From: Nitrospirota bacterium
GTDB lineage: Bacteria > Nitrospirota > UBA9217
DNA: 64,000 nt
Assembly: GCA_023229435.1 (NCBI GenBank)
Contig: JALNZF010000016.1
Location: forward strand, 4,928 to 68,927
Reading direction: 5' to 3'
Made by a program: the position numbers and the translations under genes. Positions 25,203 through 33,428 of this stretch are shown here, in pieces; position 1 is the first letter of the stretch, and each line of letters opens with the position of its first letter. Below the pieces are notes generated by a model. That model worked only from the letters and a program-made list of their open reading frames with translations, was not told where the DNA came from and did not search any database.

Positions 25203-26450
25203 TTACACTCTCTTAATGTCCGCCCCCAGCGCCGAGAGCTTCTGCTCAATATTATCATATCCCCGGTCCAAATGGTATATGCGCGATATCACGGTCTGTC
25301 CTTCGGCGGCGAGGCCGGCGAGGATGAGCGAGGCGCTTGCGCGCAGGTCCGTCGCCATCACCGGCGCCGCGGAAAGCTTCGGTACTCCCTTGATGATCGC
25401 GGTGCGTCCGTCGGTCTGGATGTCGGCCCCCATTCTCCGGAGTTCCGCCACATGCGTGAAACGGTTCTCGAAGATGGTTTCGTTGATGACGCTCGTGCCT
25501 TCCGCCAGGGACACCAGGCTCATGATCTGCGCCTGCATGTCCGTGGGAAATCCGGGATACTCCAGGGTGGTGACGTTCACGGGTTTGATCACGCGCTGAC
25601 CAGTGACCTGGATCGTGCTGTCATCGGTCTTTATCAGTGCCCCTGTCTCGGATACTTTCGCGAGCACGGCATCGAGATGGCCGGGAAAACAGTTTTTGAT
25701 CACGACCGTTCCGCTGGTTATGGCCGCGGCGATCACGAAGGTCCCGGTCTCGATCCTGTCCGGCATGACGGTGTAGTCCAGGGCATGAAGCTTCTCGACA
25801 CCCTGTATCCTGATGATGTCCGTGCCCGCTCCCTCGATCTTCGCGCCCATCCGGACAAGGGCGTTCGCGAGGTCCACGATCTCGGGCTCCCGCGCTGCGT
25901 TCTCGAGGACCGTTTCCCCCTCCGCGAGCGAGGCGGCCATCATGATGTTCTCGGTGCCGGTCACGGTCACGGTGTCGAAATAAATATGCGCGCCGCGAAG
26001 CTTCTTCGCGCCGGCCACGACATAGCCGTGTTCGATCTCGACGGTCGCGCCGAGCTTTTCCAGGCCCATGAGGTGCAGGTTGATCGGCCGGGCTCCGATG
26101 GCGCATCCGCCGGGCAGCGACACGCGCGCCCTGCCCATGCGCGCCACAAGCGGCCCGAGCACCAGGACCGATGCCCGCATGGTCCGCACAAGATCGTAGG
26201 GCGCCTCGGGATTCGCCAATGCCGTGGAATCGATCAGGACATCACCGCCCTGCCGCTCGAAGGACACCCCCATGTTCTGGAGGATCCTGCCGAAGGTCGT
26301 TACATCGGCCAGGCGCGGGACATTCGCTATCCGGTGTTTTCCTTCACAGAGAAGCGCTGCCGCAAGGATCGGCAGGGCGGCATTCTTGGCCCCGCTGATG
26401 AAGACTTCGCCGCTCAGTTTTTTTCCGCCGTTGATGTATATTGATTTCAT
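25203..26450 (-). CDS. murA: UDP-N-acetylglucosamine 1-carboxyvinyltransferase MurA
   Basis: Protein of 415 residues transferring enolpyruvate from PEP to UDP-GlcNAc, the first committed step of peptidoglycan synthesis. It has the two-domain inside-out barrel pattern. Key residues: GAKNAALP (Lys22-Asn23) and catalytic Cys116 in LPGGCAIGARP, which makes this the fosfomycin-sensitive form. The C-terminal YHLDRGYDNIEQKL is typical. ATG start at 26450, with no obvious SD. The murA-hisD-hisG arrangement is a chromosomal cluster seen in several phyla and has no direct metabolic logic. Confidence 0.97.
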   Translation of the reverse strand: MKSIYINGGKKLSGEVFISGAKNAALPILAAALLCEGKHRIANVPRLADVTTFGRILQNMGVSFERQGGDVLIDSTALANPEAPYDLVRTMRASVLVLGPLVARMGRARVSLPGGCAIGARPINLHLMGLEKLGATVEIEHGYVVAGAKKLRGAHIYFDTVTVTGTENIMMAASLAEGETVLENAAREPEIVDLANALVRMGAKIEGAGTDIIRIQGVEKLHALDYTVMPDRIETGTFVIAAAITSGTVVIKNCFPGHLDAVLAKVSETGALIKTDDSTIQVTGQRVIKPVNVTTLEYPGFPTDMQAQIMSLVSLAEGTSVINETIFENRFTHVAELRRMGADIQTDGRTAIIKGVPKLSAAPVMATDLRASASLILAGLAAEGQTVISRIYHLDRGYDNIEQKLSALGADIKRV

Positions 26451-26457
26451 GGTATTT

Positions 26458-26567
26458 ACTCAGGTTGTCAGGTTCACGGTTCAAGGTTTATGGTTTAGGC
26501 TGAATAAACGTCAAACGGGGTTCATGATTATCCAACCCTGAACCGTGAACCTGAAACTTTGAACCTG
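26458..26567 (-). repeat. Copy C of the 110-218 bp heptamer-ended element (shortened, minus orientation)
   Basis: On the minus strand it begins CAGGTTCAAAGTTTCAGG and ends AACCTGACAACCTGAGT, like the copies at 31785 and 42667. It keeps TTATTCAGCCTAAACC but lacks most of the interior. It fills the gap between prmC and murA. Confidence 0.85.
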
Positions 26568-26571
26568 GCTC

Positions 26572-27435
26572 TTATGCCTTTCTTGCCACGATCACTCTTT
26601 CGATTCCCGCCAGGTCCTTCAGGACCCCGGGTTTGTCGTATGCGCCGGTTGTTTCAATCATCCGCGTGAGCGCCTCTGCCTGACCCAGTCCCATTTCCAT
26701 AATGAGCGCGCCGCTCTTCTTCAGATACCCGGTCGCGTTCCTTATGATCCTCATCGCGATCTCCGTGCCCTCGTGACCGGCAATAAGCGCCATGGCAGGC
26801 TCGTACTCTCTCACCTCGGGCTGGAGTGTGGGCAGGTCGCCTGTCCGAACATAGGGCGGATTCGATACCATGATATCAATGTGCCCGCGAATGTCCAGCT
26901 CTTCCAGCGGTTCGAAAAGGTCGCCCTCAAGAAATCGGATGCGATTTGCCACGCCATGATGACGGGCATTTTCTCTGGCAACTGCAAGGGCCTTCTCAGA
27001 CGCATCGGTCGCGATAACGCGGGCAGAGGCCAGTTCTTTCGCCAGGCTCACGGCAATACAGCCTGAGCCGGTGCAGAGATCAACGATCCTGACCGGACTG
27101 TTCCGGTCCTGGACGAGCGCGAGTGCCGCTTCAACGATGAGTTCGGTCTCGGGCCTGGGGATGAGCACGTCAGGCGTGACCGTGAACTCAAGGCCCCAGA
27201 ATTCCTGGTTGCCGATGATATGCTGAAGCGGTTCGCGCTTTGTTCTGCGTCGGATCGCTTCGTCAAAATCCCGCCGAGCTCTATCATCGAGCATATCGTC
27301 TCGATGGGTGATGAGCCAGACGCGGTCTTTCTTGATGATATGAGCGAGAAGCACTTCAGCGTCGAGCCGGGCATGGGTTACGCCAGCTGCGGATAACCGG
27401 TTTGTCGCGTTGAGTATGGCTTCGATGATGGTCAC
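26572..27435 (-). CDS. prmC: Peptide chain release factor N5-glutamine methyltransferase PrmC
   Basis: Class I SAM methyltransferase (287 residues from GTG at 27435) that methylates the glutamine of the GGQ motif in release factors. The NPPY catalytic motif is at residues 192-195 and the SAM loop DLCTGSGCIA at about 119-128. The start is uncertain. A TTG at 27531 overlaps the prfA stop as TTGA and would add 32 residues (MSAAGNSECG...), but these are encoded by heptamer repeats and resemble no PrmC. It lies directly after its substrate gene prfA. Confidence 0.93.
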   Translation of the reverse strand: MTIIEAILNATNRLSAAGVTHARLDAEVLLAHIIKKDRVWLITHRDDMLDDRARRDFDEAIRRRTKREPLQHIIGNQEFWGLEFTVTPDVLIPRPETELIVEAALALVQDRNSPVRIVDLCTGSGCIAVSLAKELASARVIATDASEKALAVARENARHHGVANRIRFLEGDLFEPLEELDIRGHIDIMVSNPPYVRTGDLPTLQPEVREYEPAMALIAGHEGTEIAMRIIRNATGYLKKSGALIMEMGLGQAEALTRMIETTGAYDKPGVLKDLAGIERVIVARKA

Positions 27436-27439
27436 TTGT

Positions 27440-27528
27440 TCCCAGTACGGAGCGTAGCGTGCGGAATTTGGAATATTGGGTGTTTGATTTTCACGTCGCA
27501 TTCCGCACTCCGAATTCCCCGCTGCACT
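27440..27528. repeat. Heptamer arrays at the prfA-prmC junction
   Basis: GCGGAAT, TTGGAAT, ATTGGGT units at the left and GCATTCC, GCACTCC, GAATTCC units at the right, in opposite orientation. If prmC uses the TTG start, the array is translated. Confidence 0.75.
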
Positions 27529-28595
27529 CAAAGATTTTTCAGCCGCTCCGCGTTCGCCGCCGCGGTCAGGCCGTCGATGAACTCGTCGATGTCGCCGTCC
27601 ATAACGGAATCGAGCCGGTACAGCGACATCCCGATGCGGTGGTCCGTTACGCGGGTTTGCGGAAAGTTGTAGGTCCGGATCTTTTCACTGCGTTCTCCGG
27701 AGCCGACCTGTGACCTGCGGTCCTGGGCTGTTTCGGCGTCCTGCCTGGCCCGCTCCTTCTCCAGCAGCCGGGCCTTCAGGATCTTCATGGCCTTGATGCG
27801 GTTCTTGAGCTGCGATCGCTCGTCCTGGCACGCGACCACCTCGCCGGTGGGGATGTGGGTGATCCTGACGGCGGAGTAGGTGGTGTTCACACTTTGCCCG
27901 CCGGGACCGGATGAGCAGTAGGTATCGATGCGCAGGTCCTTCTGCTCGATGTTCACTTCAACGTCGTCGACTTCGGGCAGCACGGCCACGGTCACCGTGG
28001 AGGTGTGTATCCTGCCGCTGGATTCGGTTGTAGGCACACGCTGGACCCGGTGCACGCCGCTCTCGTATTTAAGCCTGCTGTACACTCCCTTGCCCTGGAT
28101 CTGGGCGATGACCTCCTTTGCGCCGCCGACGCCGGTGGTGCTCATGTCCAGAAGGGTGACCTGCCAGCGCTTCTTCTCCGCATAGCGGGAATACATGCGG
28201 AACAGCTCGGCCGCGAAAAGCCCCGCTTCGTCGCCGCCCGCGCCGGCGCGGATCTCGAGGAAGATATTCCTGTCGTCCCGCGGATCCCTGGGCACGAGCA
28301 TGAGCCGGAGTTCCTGTTCCAGGCGCTCGCTTTTCAGCGTGAGTTCCCTGAGCTCGGCCTCGGCCATTGCGCGCAGCTCGGGGTCCGACTGCTTGTCGTT
28401 GGTGATCTCCCCGGCCTCATGGACCTGCTTTACCAGGGCCCGGTAGGCACGGTAGTGGCTTACCACGTCCTCGATGTCCGACCGCTCCTTGGAGTACTTC
28501 TGGTATTGCAGGTGGTCGGCAGCGACGACGGGATCGGACAGGAGCCTGGTCAGCTCGTCATATTTTTCCGCAACTGCTTCTAATTTTTTGAACAT
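27528..28595 (-). CDS. prfA: Peptide chain release factor 1
   Basis: Protein of 355 residues that terminates translation at UAA and UAG. The GGQ motif is at 232-234 (SSGPGGQSVNTTYSAVRI), and the codon-recognition tripeptide region PTTESSG, with PxT near 198 (VPTTE), is typical of RF1. A ribosome-contacting coiled coil occupies the N-terminal third. ATG at 28595 (MFKKLEAV) fits the family; a start five codons earlier is also open. In operon with prmC, which modifies it. Confidence 0.96.
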   Translation of the reverse strand: MFKKLEAVAEKYDELTRLLSDPVVAADHLQYQKYSKERSDIEDVVSHYRAYRALVKQVHEAGEITNDKQSDPELRAMAEAELRELTLKSERLEQELRLMLVPRDPRDDRNIFLEIRAGAGGDEAGLFAAELFRMYSRYAEKKRWQVTLLDMSTTGVGGAKEVIAQIQGKGVYSRLKYESGVHRVQRVPTTESSGRIHTSTVTVAVLPEVDDVEVNIEQKDLRIDTYCSSGPGGQSVNTTYSAVRITHIPTGEVVACQDERSQLKNRIKAMKILKARLLEKERARQDAETAQDRRSQVGSGERSEKIRTYNFPQTRVTDHRIGMSLYRLDSVMDGDIDEFIDGLTAAANAERLKNL

Positions 28596-28610
28596 AATAA
28601 GTAAAGGCAT

Positions 28611-28685
28611 TTACCACAAAGGCACCAAGTCACGAAGAGAAGCCTTAAAATATTTTTTTCTTAGTGTCTTTGTGCCTTTGTGGTG
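28611..28685. repeat. Inverted hairpin repeat upstream of prfA
   Basis: TTACCACAAAGGCACCAAG at the left is mirrored by GTGTCTTTGTGCCTTTGTGG at the right. Same family as 355 and 20851. Confidence 0.8.
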
Positions 28686-28705
28686 AAAGGTATTTAATCC
28701 GGAAA

Positions 28706-28729
28706 CAAAAAACCCCGCTTCAGCGGGGT
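28706..28729 (-). terminator. Intrinsic terminator overlapping the DUF1385 stop codon
   Basis: On the minus strand AACCCCGCT GAA GCGGGGTT is followed by TTTTGTTT. The TGA stop of the DUF1385 gene (28720-28722) is in the hairpin itself, so a ribosome at the stop could mask it. Confidence 0.85.
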
Positions 28730-29625
28730 TCCATCGCGAGGGCCTCATTCAGCGCCCTGATGGCGACCTCTATCTGGTCATCCGACGGCTCTCGCGTCGT
28801 GAGGCGCTGAAGCCAGAGTCCGGGCAGCATCAGGGTTTTGATCAGAGGGTTCCCGCACTGCTTCGCGCTGTACTTGATGAATTCATATCCCAGCCCCGCG
28901 ATCAACGGCAGCAGGACGATCCGCGAAAGACCTTTTGCCCAGAGGGGCCAACTGCCCGGAATGAGCGAGAACAGGAGAATGGAAAGCACCATGACCGCGA
29001 TCAGGAAGCTTGTGCCGCAGCGAGGGTGGATGCAGGAGTACTGCCGCGCGTTCTCGACCGTGAGTTCTTTCCCGGATTCATAGGCGGCGATGGACTTATG
29101 CTCCGCGCCGTGGTATTCGAAGACCCGCCGGATGTCTTTCATGAACGAGATGCCGGAAACATATCCCAGAAACAGCCCTACCCGGAGAACACCGTCCGTA
29201 AGGTTGAACACGAGGCTGTTCTTATTGACCGTGTCGTAATACGAGCCGAGCAGGTTGGTCAGCAGGAGGGGGAGCGCCAGGAAGATGCCGAGGGAAAAGG
29301 CCAGCGCCACGACCATGGTACCGGCCATGGCAAGGGACCCGATCTCTTCTTTTTTTCCGTCTTCGCTTTCGATCGCCTCGTTCGCCGAGAAATTGAGCGC
29401 CCGGATGCCGAGCCACAGCGCTTCAAACAGCGCCGCCGAACCCCGGATGATCTTTATCTTCAAGATCGGGAACCGTTCGCCGAGCGGCTTGAGCTCCTGC
29501 TTGAAGACCACGATCCCGGCGTCGGGCTTACCGCCTTTGCGTACGGCCACGGTAAAAGCGCGCGGCGAGCGCATCATCACGCCCTCGAGCACCGCCTGGC
29601 CGCCTATGGTTATTTTCTCAGACAA
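28720..29625 (-). CDS. DUF1385 family membrane protein
   Basis: Protein of 301 residues. The N terminus carries the family motif GGQAVLEGVMMRSP (about 8-21). A hydrophobic segment follows at about 102-125, with a GAEHKSIAAYESGKEL motif (about 174-189) and CIHPRCGTSFL (about 200-210) containing conserved Cys/His. Further membrane segments lie at about 213-260. DUF1385 (YqhQ-like) is commonly encoded beside rpmE and prfA, as here, but its function is not established. Start TTG at 29625 with GAGG upstream. The stop lies in a terminator hairpin. Confidence 0.9.
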   Translation of the reverse strand: MSEKITIGGQAVLEGVMMRSPRAFTVAVRKGGKPDAGIVVFKQELKPLGERFPILKIKIIRGSAALFEALWLGIRALNFSANEAIESEDGKKEEIGSLAMAGTMVVALAFSLGIFLALPLLLTNLLGSYYDTVNKNSLVFNLTDGVLRVGLFLGYVSGISFMKDIRRVFEYHGAEHKSIAAYESGKELTVENARQYSCIHPRCGTSFLIAVMVLSILLFSLIPGSWPLWAKGLSRIVLLPLIAGLGYEFIKYSAKQCGNPLIKTLMLPGLWLQRLTTREPSDDQIEVAIRALNEALAMEPR

Positions 29626-29789
29626 ATCCAGAACCTCGTCAAATGAAGAAGTGAAAATAACGCCTTGCGGTGACGAGGCCCGTATCGTTAAGCGTCATGC
29701 GGCAACGGAGCGACAAAAACACGATGACGTCACCGCCTGACGAAACGGGCATCGTGACCGTTATCCCGCTCTGAGTGGGACTTGTCCAG

Positions 29790-29990
29790 TTATGCCTTGG
29801 TGTATTTTTTCCGGAACTTGTCGATGCGGCCTTCGGTATCGATGAGCTTCTGTTTGCCGGTGAAGAAGGGGTGGCAGACCGAGCAGATGTCAAGCCTGAT
29901 ACTCGGTTTGGTGGACCGGGTCTCGTATGCTTCGCCGCAGGCGCAGTGGACCGCCGACAGCTTGTAGTCCGGGTGAATTCCCTGTTTCAT
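29790..29990 (-). CDS. rpmE: 50S ribosomal protein L31, zinc form
   Basis: Ribosomal protein of 66 residues. The zinc-binding cysteines Cys16, Cys18, Cys36 and Cys39 (CAC and CSVC) mark the zinc-containing C+ paralogue rather than the zinc-free L31 type B. It begins MKQGIHPDY and carries CHPFFTGKQKL, which are diagnostic. GGAGGAGTTGAACC precedes the ATG. Between rho and DUF1385, in the conserved rho-rpmE-DUF1385-prfA order. Confidence 0.96.
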   Translation of the reverse strand: MKQGIHPDYKLSAVHCACGEAYETRSTKPSIRLDICSVCHPFFTGKQKLIDTEGRIDKFRKKYTKA

Positions 29991-30116
29991 GGTTCAACTC
30001 CTCCTGATTATTCTTATGAAGCCACAACTGTCCTAATTTGGTTTCCAAGTCTTGCCGCATCATCCAAGGTTACGGTAAGGTCGGAATAATATACCAAAAT
30101 ACATAAAAATACAAGT

Positions 30117-30163
30117 AAAAAAATGACGGTAAAAAAATGACGGTTTCCCCTATCGGGGGAAAA
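30117..30163 (-). terminator. Probable terminator after rho, with 14-base direct repeat
   Basis: On the minus strand TTTCCCCC GATA GGGGAAA begins two bases after the rho stop and is followed by CCGTCATTTTTTT. The bases AAAAAAATGACGGT occur twice in tandem (30117-30144), giving two T-runs for the transcript. Confidence 0.7.
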
Positions 30164-31414
30164 TCATTTGTTCATCGAGTCAAGGAAATCCCTGTTCGTT
30201 TTGTTCTGTTTGAGCTTCTCGAGCAGGAACTCCATGCTCTCCACGGTGGAGAGCGGGTTCAGGACCTTTCTGAGGATCCACATGCGGTTCAGATCGTCCT
30301 TGTCCACGAGCAGTTCTTCCTTGCGGGTGCCGGACGCGTTGATGTCGATCGCCGGGAACACGCGTTTTTCGACCAGCTTCCGGTCGAGATGGAGCTCCAT
30401 GTTGCCGGTGCCTTTGAATTCCTCGAAGATCACATCGTCCATGCGGCTTCCCGTGTCCACGAGCGCCGTTGCCAGGATGGTGAGGCTGCCGCCGCCCCCT
30501 TCGATGCTCCGGGCCGCGCCGAAGAACCGCTTGGGCCTCTGGAGCGCATTGGCGTCCAGACCGCCGGAAAGCACCTTGCCCGACGCCGGGATGATCGCGT
30601 TGTGCGCCCGCGCGAGACGGGTGACGCTGTCAAGCAGGATCACGACGTCCTTCTTGTGCTCAACAAGCCGCTTGGCCCGCTCGATGACCATGTCCGCGAC
30701 CTGCACGTGCCTCTGGGGCGGCTCATCAAAAGTGGAGCTGATGATCTCGGCCTTGACCTGGCGCTGCCAGTCCGTGACTTCCTCGGGCCGCTCGTCGATC
30801 AGCAGCACGATGAGCTTGATGTCTTTATGGTTCTTCAGTATCGCTTTGGCGATTGACTGGAGCAGCATGGTCTTGCCGGTCCGGGGAGGGGCCACGATCA
30901 TGCCGCGCTGACCCATGCCGATAGGCGTCACCAGGTCTATGGCGCGCGTGGTATATTCCGTCGGGATCGTTTCAAGCTTTATCTTTTTTTCAGGGTAGTA
31001 GGGAGTGAGGTTGTCGAAAAGGATCTTGCTTCGGGATATTTCGGGGTCCTCGTAGTTGATGGCGTCGACCTTGAGGAGCGCGAAATAACGTTCGCCCTCT
31101 TTCGGCGGCCGTATCTGGCCGGAGACCGTGTCCCCGGTCCGGATGTTGAACCTTCTTATCTGGGAGGGCGATACGTAGATATCGTCGGGACCGGGGAGAT
31201 AGTTATAATCGGGCGCCCGAAGGAAGCCGAAGCCGTCGGGCAGGATCTCGAGCACGCCTTCCCCGAAGATCATGCCGTTCTTTTCCGTCTGCGCCTGCAG
31301 GATGGCGAAGATCAGCTCCTGTTTTCGCAGACCGCTGACACCTTCGACCTTGAGGTCGTTCGCCATCTCGGTCAATTCGGCGATGTTCTTTCCCTTCAAT
31401 TCTACTAAATTCAT
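30164..31414 (-). CDS. rho: Transcription termination factor Rho
   Basis: Hexameric RNA helicase of 416 residues ending factor-dependent transcripts. Domains in order: N-terminal helical domain (1-45), cold-shock-like RNA-binding domain with RNP1 DGFGFLR (60-66), and RecA-like ATPase with P-loop APPRTGKT (175-182), Walker B LIVLLIDERPEEV (about 207-219) and a Q/R-loop region near 280-300. No long insertion in the RNA-binding domain. CCAAGGAG precedes the ATG. A promoter at 31700-31728 gives a leader of about 280 bases, which is common for rho genes that control their own expression. Confidence 0.97.
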   Translation of the reverse strand: MNLVELKGKNIAELTEMANDLKVEGVSGLRKQELIFAILQAQTEKNGMIFGEGVLEILPDGFGFLRAPDYNYLPGPDDIYVSPSQIRRFNIRTGDTVSGQIRPPKEGERYFALLKVDAINYEDPEISRSKILFDNLTPYYPEKKIKLETIPTEYTTRAIDLVTPIGMGQRGMIVAPPRTGKTMLLQSIAKAILKNHKDIKLIVLLIDERPEEVTDWQRQVKAEIISSTFDEPPQRHVQVADMVIERAKRLVEHKKDVVILLDSVTRLARAHNAIIPASGKVLSGGLDANALQRPKRFFGAARSIEGGGGSLTILATALVDTGSRMDDVIFEEFKGTGNMELHLDRKLVEKRVFPAIDINASGTRKEELLVDKDDLNRMWILRKVLNPLSTVESMEFLLEKLKQNKTNRDFLDSMNK

Positions 31415-31692
31415 GGTTTTTGCTCCTTGGCCCGCGGTTTGCCGGGGCGTGCGCGGTCTGTACCTGGTGAGAGGTGGGTTATACTGCTCCTGTGGTTGTC
31501 ATATGTAAGCGTTGTGTATGGCGTTCTGTTGGTTTTTTGCAAGGAGGCTGGTTCCGTCAGACCATCTGTCGGCGGTTTGCTTACGTGATAAAAAGACCTT
31601 TCTGTGTAAACGGTATGCTGTGTTTTTACCTGGTTATTATTGTGCTGGGTTTTGCAATAACACGGAGTTTTTGGTCAGGTTTACTCGATAAC
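31415..31692 (-). promoter_or_regulatory. Long 5' leader of rho
   Basis: About 278 untranslated bases lie between the predicted start point and the rho ATG. No ORF or riboswitch is recognised. The leader is rather G/T-rich on the plus strand (A/C-rich transcript), as Rho-binding sites usually require C-rich, unstructured RNA. Autoregulation is an inference. Confidence 0.5.
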
Positions 31693-31699
31693 TCTAGGA

Positions 31700-31728
31700 A
31701 AGATACCCCAGAAAGCCGGATTTGTCAA
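31700..31728 (-). promoter_or_regulatory. Sigma70 promoter for the rho-rpmE-DUF1385-prfA unit
   Basis: On the minus strand TTGACA (31728-31723), a 17-base spacer, then TATCTT (31705-31700). Perfect -35 and good -10 at ideal spacing. Confidence 0.75.
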
Positions 31729-31784
31729 TGATTTTATTTTGTATTGTTGCGGAATTCGTTTTTTTGTGATAACGTTTAACAATT

Positions 31785-32002
31785 CAGGTTCAAAGTTCCA
31801 GGTTCACGGTTCACGGTTGGAAAGCCGTGATGAGCGGTCGATTTGAAGAGTAGACATCGATGAACGAATTTCAAAATGATGTATAAAAGGTTCAAAATTC
31901 CGGTGTAGTTTATTCAGCCTTAATCTTGAACTGGTTCGACTCATGCTCACCATCATGAGCGAAAGTCGAATGACTTGAACCGTGAACCTGACAACCTGAG
32001 TA
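31785..32002 (+). repeat. Copy B of the heptamer-ended element (longest copy)
   Basis: Starts CAGGTTCAAAGTTCCAGG, runs through GGTTCACGGTTCACGGTTGG, shares GAAAGCCGTGA, GAACGAATTTCAAAA and TTATTCAGCC with copy A (42667), and ends AACCTGACAACCTGAGTAG. The ends form an inverted pair of seven-base arrays. It carries an extra about 38-base segment near its right end relative to copy A. No ORF. Confidence 0.88.
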
Positions 32003-32056
32003 GTTTCGTTTGTCCTCAGTAGTCTGAAGTCTGACGCATGATGTGGAGATTCGTAC

Positions 32057-33274
32057 ATGCCGCTGTATCAGTATAGAGCCAGGGATAAAGACGGAGCGCT
32101 TCGCACCGGTACGATGGAGGCTGCGCGCAAGGATGGGGTGGCGGACCAGCTCTCGGGCATGGGATTCATCCCGGTGATGATCGAGGAGCAGGGACCGGCG
32201 CGGACCTCGGGGTTCGACCTTGGCGCAGTGTTCGGCAAGATCAAGCCGCAGGACCTCATTATTTTCAGCAGGCAGCTTGCCACGCTCATGAGCGCGGGCA
32301 TCCCCTTTATCCAGGGCCTGGTAACGCTCGAACGGCAGTCGGAAAATCCACGGCTGAAAGCCGCGATCTCCCAGGCCCGGCGTGATATTGAGGGCGGCAG
32401 TTCGTTCTCCGATGCCCTGGCCCGGCAGCCAAAGATATTCAGCAAGCTGTACGTAAGCCTGATCAGGGCAGGGGAGACTGCCGGTATTCTCGATGAGATC
32501 CTGAATCGGCTGGCGCTCCTTGCCGAGCACGAAGCCGAGACCCGCGCGCGGGTGAAAGCAGCGGTACGGTATCCTCTGATCGTCGTGGTCGCCATCTCCC
32601 TTGCATTTGCATTCCTCGTCACCTTCGTGATCCCGAAATTCGCGTCGATCTTTGCCCAGTTTAAAACCGCATTGCCGCTGCCCACGCGCATACTGATCAG
32701 CATCAACTACGTGGTCCAGAATTACTGGTACATCATCCTTATCAGTATCGCCCTGCTTGTATGGGGGGTGATAGGGTATCTGGGCACACCGGGGGGCAGA
32801 TGGCAGTGGGACCGGCTGAAGCTCAAGCTGCCGGTGTTTGGCCTCCTTTTTCAAAAAGTGGCGCTCTCGCGGTTCGCGCGCATATTCAGCGCCATGCAGA
32901 AGAGCGGCATCTCCATGATGCTGACGCTCGAGATCGCGGGCGAGACGGTGGGCAATGTGGTGATCGCCCGGTCGGTGGAGACCATGAGCGACAGTCTCCG
33001 GGACGGCAAGGGGCTGACCCCTCCGATGGAGGCCTCAGGGCTTTTTCCTCCGATGGTGATCCAGATGATGTCGGTGGGCGAGGAAACGGGGCAACTCGAC
33101 ACCATGTTGAACAAGGTCTCAGATTACTACGACATGGACGTGGAGTATACCCTCCGCAACCTGGCGACCATGATCGAGCCGGTACTGCTTCTCTTTGTCG
33201 GCGGCATGGTACTGTTCCTGGCATTGGGGATATTCCTGCCCATGTGGAACCTGATGAGTCTGTTCAAGCACTGA
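32057..33274 (+). CDS. Type II secretion/type IV pilus inner-membrane platform protein (GspF/PilC/MshG family)
   Basis: Protein of 405 residues with two GspF domains (about 70-190 and 270-395), three hydrophobic segments (about 172-192, 220-240, 375-398) and the family motif VGEETGQLDTMLNKVSDYYD (about 340-359). It forms the inner-membrane core beneath the growing pilus and couples to an assembly ATPase, which is not in this window. The N-terminal MPLYQYRARDKDG is typical of complete PilC/MshG proteins. As the first gene of an MSHA-like set it best matches MshG. A promoter for the next gene lies downstream of its stop. Confidence 0.94.
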   Translation: MPLYQYRARDKDGALRTGTMEAARKDGVADQLSGMGFIPVMIEEQGPARTSGFDLGAVFGKIKPQDLIIFSRQLATLMSAGIPFIQGLVTLERQSENPRLKAAISQARRDIEGGSSFSDALARQPKIFSKLYVSLIRAGETAGILDEILNRLALLAEHEAETRARVKAAVRYPLIVVVAISLAFAFLVTFVIPKFASIFAQFKTALPLPTRILISINYVVQNYWYIILISIALLVWGVIGYLGTPGGRWQWDRLKLKLPVFGLLFQKVALSRFARIFSAMQKSGISMMLTLEIAGETVGNVVIARSVETMSDSLRDGKGLTPPMEASGLFPPMVIQMMSVGEETGQLDTMLNKVSDYYDMDVEYTLRNLATMIEPVLLLFVGGMVLFLALGIFLPMWNLMSLFKH

Positions 33275-33373
33275 ACGACAAGCCGACATCCATTTTCGGT
33301 CACACCTTGTAAAGGTTTTTCCCCTGCGTGTTTACGTGGGGCTATCTTTAATGGTTTTGAACAAAAATATACT

Positions 33374-33402
33374 TTGACACTACATTACAAAGAGGCTATA
33401 CT
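33374..33402 (+). promoter_or_regulatory. Strong sigma70 promoter before the pilin genes
   Basis: TTGACA (33374-33379), a 17-base spacer, TATACT (33397-33402). The pilin GTG is at 33429, so the leader is about 20 bases. One of the best promoter matches in the window. Confidence 0.82.
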
Positions 33403-33428
33403 TTGTTACAGGCCGTCTCGGAGGCAGC

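Noticed and set aside
25272..26444. Plus-strand frame of 390 codons
   Set aside because: Antisense shadow of murA; rich in His/Arg/Gly with no motif or ribosome site.
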